DNA from: Lachnospiraceae bacterium
Lineage (GTDB): Bacteria; Bacillota; Clostridia; Lachnospirales; Lachnospiraceae
Reading direction: 5' to 3'
DNA: 12,686 nt
Assembly: GCA_017964745.1 (NCBI GenBank)
Contig: JAGCRJ010000355.1
Span: 1-12,686 of the forward strand
Shown: positions 1 through 4,567 of the stretch, piece after piece
How positions within the stretch are numbered: the first letter of the stretch is position 1
Layout of the letters: each line of letters begins with the position of its first letter
The notes under the pieces: generated by a model
Database searches by the model: none
Told to the model about the DNA's origin: nothing
Seen by the model: the letters and a program-made list of their open reading frames with translations, nothing else
Program-made: the position numbers and the translations under genes

Positions 1-279
1 AAATCCCATATGGGAGCCGGATCGATCACATCCAATGTCAAATCCGACAAAAAGAACGTGATCGTCAAAGGCGAGAATTCATACGAGACCGGTCTTAAGA
101 AATTCGGAGCGATGCTCGGTGACCGTGCGGAGATCGGATGCAATTCCGTACTTAATCCCGGTTCCGTAATAGGACGTGATACCATAGTCTATCCCACCAG
201 CTGTTTCAGAGGTGTTCTCCCTGCCAATTCCATATTCAAGAAATCCGGGGAGATCTGCATAAGGAATGCGGAAGAGTGA
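1..279 (+). CDS. Hexapeptide-repeat (left-handed beta-helix) nucleotidyltransferase-like protein, 3' part only
   Basis: This is the C-terminal end of a protein whose start lies left of the window; the frame is open from base 1 (K-S-H-M-G-A-G-S) to the TGA at 277–279. The visible 92 residues carry the imperfect [LIV]-G-x-x-x repeats of a left-handed beta-helix, for example GAGSITSNV, MLGDRAEIGCNSVLNPGSVI and PTSCFRGVLPANSIFKKSGE. The GAGSITSN and NPGSVIG segments resemble the C-terminal acyltransferase-like half of GlmU-type proteins. They also fit the shorter clostridial proteins usually annotated as UDP-N-acetylglucosamine pyrophosphorylase-related. The catalytic N-terminal half cannot be seen, so substrate and activity are open. 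No terminator is visible after the stop; a new promoter begins 3 nt later. Family assignment is confident, exact function is not. Confidence 0.85.
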   Translation, partial: KSHMGAGSITSNVKSDKKNVIVKGENSYETGLKKFGAMLGDRAEIGCNSVLNPGSVIGRDTIVYPTSCFRGVLPANSIFKKSGEICIRNAEE

Positions 280-281
280 TT

Positions 282-310
282 TTGACGAATCGTTACAGAT
301 ATTGTAATAT
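282..310 (+). promoter_or_regulatory. Sigma-A-type promoter for the DUF4190/DUF2752 gene pair
   Basis: A -35 box TTGACG (282–287), a 17-nt spacer and a -10 box TAATAT (305–310) stand directly after the upstream stop codon. Initiation would fall near 317, giving a leader of about 35 nt. That leader contains a small hairpin (acggtt 323–328, aaccgt 334–339, 5-nt loop) immediately before the SD AAGGAG (341–346). The promoter call rests on box matches and exact spacing only. Confidence 0.6.
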
Positions 311-351
311 GTGAATGGTTTAACGGTTAAGTGAACCGTAAAGGAGTAATT

Positions 352-942
352 ATGGATTACAATAACAATAATCAGAATCAGAATCAGGATCAGAATGCAG
401 GTTTCCAGAGCCAGCAGCCTTATTCACAGGGAGCGGCTCCCCAGCAGCCCCGTTATTCTTCACAGAATAATTTCCAGCAGAATACTTATTCCCAGCAGAA
501 TGCTTACTCACAGCAGGGCGCGTATTCCCAGCAGGGAGCATATTCACAGCAGGGCGCATACTCGCAGCAGGGCGCTTATAACCAGCAGAATGCGTATTCA
601 AATCCCCAGGCATATCAGCAGCCCCAGTATAACAGCCCCTATGCTCAGGGACCCGAAAAGCCCGGCGTAAATGCATGCCAGGTCATCTCGCTTATCTGCG
701 GTATTCTTTCGATACTTTGCTGCTGTGCCGGAATAATCGGAATAATCTTCGGCGGTGTCGGACTTCTCCTTGCCATCATCGGAAACAGGAATCATAAGCA
801 TGGCGTCGGTACCGCGGGAATTGTATGTTCCGTAATCGGTATCATACTTTCGCTTATCATCCTCGGCATGGCGCTTTTCGGCTCATATACCATCCCCAGA
901 AATATCGAAGATCTTTATGAGACCATAGAAATGTATGAGTGA
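352..942 (+). CDS. DUF4190-like membrane protein with Tyr/Gln-rich repeat N-terminus
   Basis: The product has 196 residues. The start at ATG 352 is chosen because AAGGAG (341–346) sits 5 nt upstream; an in-frame GTG at 331 would add seven residues but lies in the hairpin before the SD. Residues 1–103 are low-complexity and rich in Q, N, Y, S and A. They include an N/Q-rich stretch at the very N-terminus and six tandem YSQQGA-type hexapeptides (residues 46–81). Residues 111–143 form a long hydrophobic Cys- and Gly-rich stretch, then a short basic link (NRNHKHG), then a second membrane segment at 152–177 and an acidic tail. This layout (disordered arm plus two Gly-rich membrane segments ending in an AGIVCSVIG-type motif) matches the DUF4190 group, whose function is unknown. 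It overlaps the next gene by 8 nt, so the two are probably co-translated. No enzymatic motif is visible. The domain name is from recall. Confidence 0.8.
   Translation: MDYNNNNQNQNQDQNAGFQSQQPYSQGAAPQQPRYSSQNNFQQNTYSQQNAYSQQGAYSQQGAYSQQGAYSQQGAYNQQNAYSNPQAYQQPQYNSPYAQGPEKPGVNACQVISLICGILSILCCCAGIIGIIFGGVGLLLAIIGNRNHKHGVGTAGIVCSVIGIILSLIILGMALFGSYTIPRNIEDLYETIEMYE
487..600 (+). repeat. In-frame 18-bp tandem repeat encoding YSQQGA
   Basis: Six consecutive 18-bp units of the form TAY-TCN-CAG-CAG-GGN-GCN run from 487 to 594, followed by a partial TAT-TCA. The four central units read YSQQGA; the first is YSQQNA and the last YNQQNA. Glutamine is always CAG, while third positions of Tyr, Ser, Gly and Ala codons vary. 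The array is therefore not freshly duplicated, though it can still slip in units of 18 bp without changing frame. Confidence 0.9.
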
Positions 943-1408
943 TCGTCGCACAGACAAAAAGAATGATAATGATAAAAAGCCATTTCCTTTAAGGAAATGG
1001 CTTTTTGAACCTGTCAGTGACAGAAGACTGTTCTATATGGGACTTGCCGCAGGTATCCTGCTCGCTGTGGGATGGATTGTCTACAGGACATTTTTTGAAG
1101 GCCTGGGTCCCGGCGAATGCGCATTCAGAAGTGCGACGGGTCTGTACTGTCCCGGATGCGGCGGAACGAGAGCTGTTGATGCACTTTTTTCCGGACATCT
1201 GATCAGGGCAATTATATATCATCCCTTTGTGCCTTATTGTATTTTTATGTGGCTGATATATGAAGGAAGTCATCTTCTTGAGATCCTTCATGTTCCTCAT
1301 GTCAGGGGGATGAAATTCAGGAATTCGTATATGTGGATAGGACTCGGTATTCTGTTCCTGAACTGGATCGTCAAGAACGTACTGCTTATTGTCCTGAACC
1401 TTCGGTAA
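935..1408 (+). CDS. DUF2752 family small membrane protein
   Basis: The ORF encodes 157 residues. The key feature is C72-P-G-C-G-G-T-R-A80, the CPGCGxTRA hallmark of DUF2752, followed about 20 residues later by the usual HPF segment (residues 99–101). Hydrophobic segments are at about 33–50, 96–115 and 131–155, giving a three-pass membrane protein with the Cys motif between the first two. The function of the family is not established; the paired cysteines could bind a metal or form a disulfide. The start at ATG 935 overlaps the previous gene by 8 nt and has no good SD, which suggests translational coupling. An in-frame ATG at 1037 would remove a charged 34-residue N-terminus and the hairpin at 974–1006 while keeping the membrane segments and motif, so the start is uncertain. 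The 3' end overlaps the opposing lipoprotein gene by 23 nt. Confidence 0.8.
   Translation: MSDRRTDKKNDNDKKPFPLRKWLFEPVSDRRLFYMGLAAGILLAVGWIVYRTFFEGLGPGECAFRSATGLYCPGCGGTRAVDALFSGHLIRAIIYHPFVPYCIFMWLIYEGSHLLEILHVPHVRGMKFRNSYMWIGLGILFLNWIVKNVLLIVLNLR
974..1006 (+). terminator. Terminator-type perfect hairpin inside the DUF2752 reading frame
   Basis: The left arm aaaaagccatttcc (974–987) is perfectly complementary to the right arm ggaaatggcttttt (993–1006) around the loop tttaa, a 14-bp stem ending in five T. Because the left side starts with five A, the element could also stop transcription coming from the right. It begins 31 nt after the stop codon of the DUF4190-like gene, a usual terminator position, yet it lies within the DUF2752 frame, where it encodes KKPFPLRKWLF. 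It may end most transcripts after the first gene, act as an attenuator, or end the minus-strand lipoprotein transcript. The structure is certain; the activity is inferred. Confidence 0.6.
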
Positions 1409-1913
1409 GCGTTCCGGGCTGTCCGCTTGAAACATTCGCATCCTGTGAAACCTCGCCGTTAAGGAATGTCATGATGACCTTGATCCTCTTAAACGCGTTC
1501 GCGTATGCGGTTGAAGCCTCGTTGTATTTATCGGTCATTGCCTGTGAGTTTAAGGAGTTGTCCGTATAGACCTGGCTGAAACCCGTGACCGCTTCGGACA
1601 TATATGCGGATGCTTCGTCGGCAAGATGCTCGAGGTAGTCGTATTCCTCGGGGAAATCAAGAGCCGCGAAATCAGCAAATGCGGTATTTAAACTGTTCAG
1701 GCTGTTCATTATGTCGGTTGTATAGGTTTCTGATGCGGTATCGATGGAATTGATCTGCGTATCGATATCGGAGATCGTCTGGCAGAATGTATCAACCTGG
1801 CTCCTGAACTGCTTCAACTCCTCCGATCCCTGTCCTTCTGATCCGGACGAACCGCATCCCGTGATGAGCAGAAGCGATATTATAAGTGTGATCATTGTAT
1901 AACGGATCTTCAT
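1386..1913 (-). CDS. Small secreted lipoprotein of unknown function
   Basis: The 175-residue product begins with a lipoprotein signal: MKIRYT, a hydrophobic core, and the lipobox I-T-G-C with the lipidated cysteine at residue 20. A Ser/Gly/Glu-rich linker (about 21–31) follows. The rest (about 32–155) is mostly predicted alpha-helical, with many Asp, Ser, Thr, Asn and Ala residues and an acidic bias, and ends in a Gly/Ser/Thr/Gln tail. It is therefore expected to be anchored on the outer face of the cytoplasmic membrane. I recognise no enzyme motif and no specific family; a helical-bundle wall- or membrane-associated lipoprotein is the most that can be said. The ATG at 1913 has GGAG 8 nt upstream and its own promoter. 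Its stop lies inside the end of the convergent DUF2752 gene, with no separate terminator between them. Confidence 0.8.
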   Translation of the reverse strand: MKIRYTMITLIISLLLITGCGSSGSEGQGSEELKQFRSQVDTFCQTISDIDTQINSIDTASETYTTDIMNSLNSLNTAFADFAALDFPEEYDYLEHLADEASAYMSEAVTGFSQVYTDNSLNSQAMTDKYNEASTAYANAFKRIKVIMTFLNGEVSQDANVSSGQPGTLTEGSGQ

Positions 1914-1945
1914 ATAAAATACTCCATAAAAAAAGGATTTCTATC

Positions 1946-1974
1946 ATCCTAACAACTTAGTACATAAATGTCAA
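1946..1974 (-). promoter_or_regulatory. Promoter of the lipoprotein gene
   Basis: On the minus strand there is a perfect -35 TTGACA (1969–1974), a 17-nt spacer and -10 TAGGAT (1946–1951, four of six matches). Initiation would be near 1939, leaving about 25 nt of leader that includes the SD GGAG. It is divergent from the rpmF promoter, with 19 nt between the two -35 boxes, so one bound regulator could affect both. Confidence 0.6.
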
Positions 1975-1993
1975 AAAAAGTTCCGATAATCAC

Positions 1994-2022
1994 TTGACAT
2001 AACCTCTGTACATATATATAAT
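1994..2022 (+). promoter_or_regulatory. Consensus sigma-A promoter of rpmF
   Basis: The site is a perfect TTGACA (1994–1999), an exact 17-nt spacer and a perfect TATAAT (2017–2022). This is the strongest promoter in the window, as expected for a ribosomal protein gene. Initiation near 2029 gives a leader of about 70 nt. The leader carries two short related elements, gtgtcgcac (2033–2041) and gtgatgcac (2051–2059), which could pair weakly with each other. Confidence 0.85.
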
Positions 2023-2099
2023 CTCTAATTGTGTGTCGCACGAAAGTTTTGTGATGCACCTTTATATGCGAAAATACAATGGATAAGGAGGTGTTTCAA

Positions 2100-2279
2100 A
2101 TGTCCATTTGCCCTAAGAATAAATCATCCAAAGGTCACAGAGATCAGAGAAGAGCTAACTGGAAGATGACTGCTCCCACTCTCGTAAAGTGCAGCAAGTG
2201 CGGAAGCCTTATGGTTCCTCACAGAGTATGCAAGAACTGTGGTTCTTACAATAAGAAGCAGATCGTTGAGACCGACTGA
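2100..2279 (+). CDS. rpmF: 50S ribosomal protein L32 (bL32), zinc-ribbon form
   Basis: The gene encodes 59 residues of the large-subunit protein bL32. The start at ATG 2100 is set by the very strong SD AAGGAGGTG (2085–2093); an in-frame ATG at 2079 lies upstream of that SD and would place it inside the gene. The basic N-terminus and RRANWKMTAP segment are typical of bL32. Four cysteines, C31-x2-C34 and C44-x2-C47, form the zinc ribbon, so this is the zinc-binding (C+) form rather than the zinc-independent paralogue. The gene has its own consensus promoter and is followed by an intrinsic terminator, so it is probably a single-gene transcript. The yceD (DUF177) gene that commonly precedes rpmF in Firmicutes is absent here; a divergent lipoprotein gene takes its place. 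Confidence 0.96.
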   Translation: MSICPKNKSSKGHRDQRRANWKMTAPTLVKCSKCGSLMVPHRVCKNCGSYNKKQIVETD

Positions 2280-2306
2280 TCTGTAGTTTAAATGTACCGA
2301 TTAATG

Positions 2307-2341
2307 CAGGGCATTGCTGTTTGCAATGCTCTGTTTTTGTT
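2307..2341 (+). terminator. Intrinsic terminator after rpmF
   Basis: An 11-bp stem (cagggcattgc 2307–2317 with gcaatgctctg 2323–2333, one G·U pair) closes a 5-nt loop and is followed by TTTTTGTT. It begins 27 nt after the rpmF stop codon and should separate rpmF from plsX transcription. Confidence 0.85.
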
Positions 2342-2355
2342 GTCCCCGGAAACGG

Positions 2356-2385
2356 TTGAAAAAAAGCACTTGTAATGCTTAATAA
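2356..2385 (+). promoter_or_regulatory. Possible upstream promoter for plsX
   Basis: TTGAAA (2356–2361) and TAATAA (2380–2385) are separated by 18 nt. Matches are moderate. It would form a tandem pair with the better-spaced promoter at 2401–2429. Confidence 0.35.
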
Positions 2386-2400
2386 TACTGTCTAAATCGG

Positions 2401-2429
2401 TTGATTTTTGCATTTTGTCCTAGTATATT
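2401..2429 (+). promoter_or_regulatory. Promoter of the plsX–acpP–rnc–smc operon
   Basis: The site is TTGATT (2401–2406), a 17-nt spacer and TATATT (2424–2429), placing initiation near 2436 and giving a short leader of about 25 nt before plsX. No clear FapR-type 17-bp palindrome is visible around it, so control of lipid synthesis at this promoter cannot be assigned. Confidence 0.6.
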
Positions 2430-2460
2430 AAATTTTGGTATGTTTATGTGAGGAGAGCTT

Positions 2461-3477
2461 ATGGCTGATAAGGTAAATATAGCTGTAGATGCTATGGGCG
2501 GTGACAATGCACCCGCTGAAGTTGTAAAGGGATGTATTGAAGCCCTGGAAAAAGCACCCGGTCTTAAGATCAGTCTTGTCGGGATCGAAGACAAGGTACG
2601 TGCCGAACTTTCCAAATATACATATGACCCCGACCGTATCGAAGTCATACATGCTTCGGAAGTTATCGAGATGGCTGAGCCTCCCGTAATGGCGGTCAGG
2701 ACCAAGAAGGATTCCTCCCTTGTCAGATGTATGTATCTGGTAAAGGAAGGAAAGTGTGATGCTCTTGTAACCGCAGGAAGCACCGGTGCTTTCCTTGTCG
2801 GAGGTCAGATAATCGTCGGAAGGATCAAGGGTGTCGAGAGGCCTCCTCTTGCTCCTTTTATTCCCACTCTGACGGGAAGATGTCTTCTTCTCGATTGCGG
2901 TGCTAATGTTGATGCAAGACCTTCACAGCTTGTACAGTTTGCCAAGATCGGTTCCGCGTATGTCAGGAAGGCATGCGGTATAGATAATCCCAGAGTCGGT
3001 ATCGTCAATATCGGCGCCGAAGAGGAAAAGGGAAATGCACTTGTTAAGGAAACATTCCCTCTTTTGAAAGCAACTCCCGAGATAAATTTTATCGGAAGCG
3101 TAGAGGCAAGGGATATTCCTTACGGAGCTGCTGACGTAGTCGTATGCGAAGCATTCGTCGGAAACGTCATTCTCAAGATGTATGAAGGTGTCGGAACCGC
3201 TCTTATGAAGTCCATGAAGGAAGCCTTTATGACTTCGACCAAGAGCAAGATCGGTGCACTCCTTGCAAAGCCCGCTCTTAAGAAGACACTGAAGCAGTAT
3301 GATACCAACCAGTACGGCGGAGCACCGCTCCTCGGCTGTAACGGACTGCTGGTCAAGACACACGGATCCAGCAAGTCGGCTCCGATCTGCAATTCGATCT
3401 TACAGTGTAAATTGTTTGCGGATCAGAACATAAACAATGACATTAAGGAAATGTTCAGCATTTCATCAGATATTTAA
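2461..3477 (+). CDS. plsX: Phosphate acyltransferase PlsX
   Basis: PlsX converts acyl-ACP and orthophosphate into acyl-phosphate, the donor used by PlsY to acylate glycerol-3-phosphate in the first step of phospholipid synthesis. It acts as a peripheral protein on the inner membrane face. The 338-residue length is normal. Family motifs are the N-terminal AVDAMGGDNAP (about 9–19), VTAGSTGAF (about 103–111), NIGAEEEKGN in the middle, VVVCEAFVGNVILKMYEG and the C-terminal YGGAPLLGCNG. The SD AGGAG (2451–2455) lies 5 nt before the ATG. acpP follows 18 nt after the stop, so the acyl carrier that supplies PlsX is made from the same transcript. The fapR, fabD and fabG genes often found next to plsX in Firmicutes are not here. 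Confidence 0.96.
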   Translation: MADKVNIAVDAMGGDNAPAEVVKGCIEALEKAPGLKISLVGIEDKVRAELSKYTYDPDRIEVIHASEVIEMAEPPVMAVRTKKDSSLVRCMYLVKEGKCDALVTAGSTGAFLVGGQIIVGRIKGVERPPLAPFIPTLTGRCLLLDCGANVDARPSQLVQFAKIGSAYVRKACGIDNPRVGIVNIGAEEEKGNALVKETFPLLKATPEINFIGSVEARDIPYGAADVVVCEAFVGNVILKMYEGVGTALMKSMKEAFMTSTKSKIGALLAKPALKKTLKQYDTNQYGGAPLLGCNGLLVKTHGSSKSAPICNSILQCKLFADQNINNDIKEMFSISSDI

Positions 3478-3495
3478 GTATTAAGGAGGCTTTTT

Positions 3496-3735
3496 ATGGA
3501 ATTCGAAAAGTTAAAGACAATCATCGCAGAGGTTCTTAATGTGGATCCCGAGGAGATCACTCTTCAGTCTACATTTACCGATGATCTCGGTGCAGATTCA
3601 CTTGATGTTTATCAGATCATCATGGGCCTTGAAGATGCTTTCGATATCAAGATTCCCGAGGAGAGTGCAGAAAAGATCACCACTGTCGGCGAAGCCGTAG
3701 AGATGATCAAGAACGCTCTTTCTTCAGGCGACTGA
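3496..3735 (+). CDS. acpP: Acyl carrier protein
   Basis: This 79-residue acidic, four-helix protein carries growing acyl chains on a phosphopantetheine arm. The attachment serine is S35 in the G-A-D-S-L-D motif at the start of helix II, and the following VYQIIMGLEDAFDIKIP matches the recognition helix used by fatty-acid synthase partners and PlsX. The SD AAGGAGG (3483–3489) lies 6 nt upstream of the ATG and is stronger than that of plsX, which fits the high ACP level a cell needs. It is the second gene of the plsX operon. A 142-nt non-coding gap with several possible hairpins separates it from rnc, so acpP message could be processed or partly uncoupled there. Confidence 0.96.
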   Translation: MEFEKLKTIIAEVLNVDPEEITLQSTFTDDLGADSLDVYQIIMGLEDAFDIKIPEESAEKITTVGEAVEMIKNALSSGD

Positions 3736-3754
3736 TATATATTCTGTAATAACG

Positions 3755-3857
3755 TCCCGAAAGGTGAAGCCTGTCATTGCGGGCAATACCTTATTTCTCC
3801 CTGTGTTTTACGGGCCGGGTGAAAAAGGGTTGCCCTTATGTCAGTGACCTCTCGGGA
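3755..3857 (+). other. Potentially structured leader between acpP and rnc
   Basis: The gap 3736–3877 contains no convincing gene but several nested complementary segments. An outer helix tcccga (3755–3760) pairs with tcggga (3852–3857). Inside it, aaggt (3761–3765) pairs with acctt (3788–3792) and encloses gcctg (3769–3773) with cgggc (3780–3784) around a 6-nt loop. cctgt (3800–3804) pairs with acggg (3810–3814), and aaggg (3825–3829) with ccctt (3833–3837) around a 3-nt loop. There is no T-tract, so it is not an intrinsic terminator. It matches no riboswitch I know. A processing or autoregulatory site for RNase III is one possible reading, by analogy with the E. coli rnc leader. Pairings were found by eye; no folding energy was computed. 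Confidence 0.4.
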
Positions 3858-3877
3858 TATTTTATGGGGGAAAGAAT

Positions 3878-4567
3878 ATGGACGATCAAGTATTGAGGGA
3901 GTTACAGGACCTTATCGGTTATTCCTTCACCGATACGGCTCTGCTCGTCCAGGCCATCACTCATTCTTCCTTTTGCAACGAACAGCTTATTGGGAAGACG
4001 ATGGATTACGAGAGACTTGAGTTTCTCGGTGATGCCGTTCTTGAAGCGGTGAGCAGTGAATTTCTGTATTCGGGATATCCCGATAAGAAAGAAGGAGAAT
4101 TATCCAAGATAAGGGCTTCCATGGTATGTGAGCCTTCCCTTGCATTTTGTGCCAGGGATATCAGACTCGGTTCATTCATCAGACTCGGAAAGGGCGAGGA
4201 AAGGACCGGAGGAAGAGAAAGGGACAGTATCATCTCGGATGTTATGGAAGCCATTATAGGAGCGATATTCCTTGACGGCGGTTTTGACAAGGCAAGGGAT
4301 TTCATCCACAGATTCGTTCTTTCGGATCTCGATAACAAACAGCTCTTTTTCGATTCCAAGAGTAACCTTCAGGAATTCGTTGCCAAGAATATGAAAAAAG
4401 AGCTTGAATATATCACCGAAGAAGAGACGGGGGAGGGTAATGAAAAGATCTTCAGATCCAAAGTCCTGATCGGTGGTGAGACGGTATCGGAAGGCCTGGG
4501 CCGCAGCAAAAAAGCATCTCAGCAGGAAGCGGCTTACAATGCATTGATTAAGGTCAGGAGTTTTTAA
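3878..4567 (+). CDS. rnc: Ribonuclease III
   Basis: RNase III cuts double-stranded RNA, including rRNA precursors and structured mRNAs. The 229-residue protein has the usual two domains. The catalytic domain (about 1–150) carries the signature E45-R-L-E48-F-L-G-D52 and the second metal-binding pair D121 and E124, matching E. coli E38, E41, D45, D114 and E117, so all catalytic acids are present. The C-terminal dsRNA-binding domain (about 158–227) shows the NLQEF start and the final K-K-A-S-Q-Q-E-A-A motif. The start ATG 3878 is preceded by a modest purine-rich SD (GGGGGAAAG, 3866–3874). The stop codon overlaps the smc start in TAATG, so the two are translationally coupled. The rnc–smc–ftsY order is conserved in Firmicutes. 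Confidence 0.96.
   Translation: MDDQVLRELQDLIGYSFTDTALLVQAITHSSFCNEQLIGKTMDYERLEFLGDAVLEAVSSEFLYSGYPDKKEGELSKIRASMVCEPSLAFCARDIRLGSFIRLGKGEERTGGRERDSIISDVMEAIIGAIFLDGGFDKARDFIHRFVLSDLDNKQLFFDSKSNLQEFVAKNMKKELEYITEEETGEGNEKIFRSKVLIGGETVSEGLGRSKKASQQEAAYNALIKVRSF

Noticed and set aside
350..676. Open frames on both strands across the tandem-repeat region
   Set aside because: They arise because the 18-bp repeat lacks stops in several frames. They have no SD, and the frame from 352 has a good SD, a promoter and a recognisable membrane domain.
2029..2099. Structured autoregulatory leader of rpmF
   Set aside because: The two related 9-nt elements pair with two mismatches only, too weak to claim a regulatory fold.
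3736..3877. Known riboswitch class in the acpP–rnc gap
   Set aside because: The conserved cores of c-di-GMP, fluoride, THF and preQ1 classes that I recall do not fit; only generic hairpins are seen.
3838..4020. A 60-codon ORF starting before rnc with a weak AAGGG upstream
   Set aside because: It overlaps 143 nt of rnc in another frame, its SD-like bases are in a hairpin, and its sequence shows no domain character.
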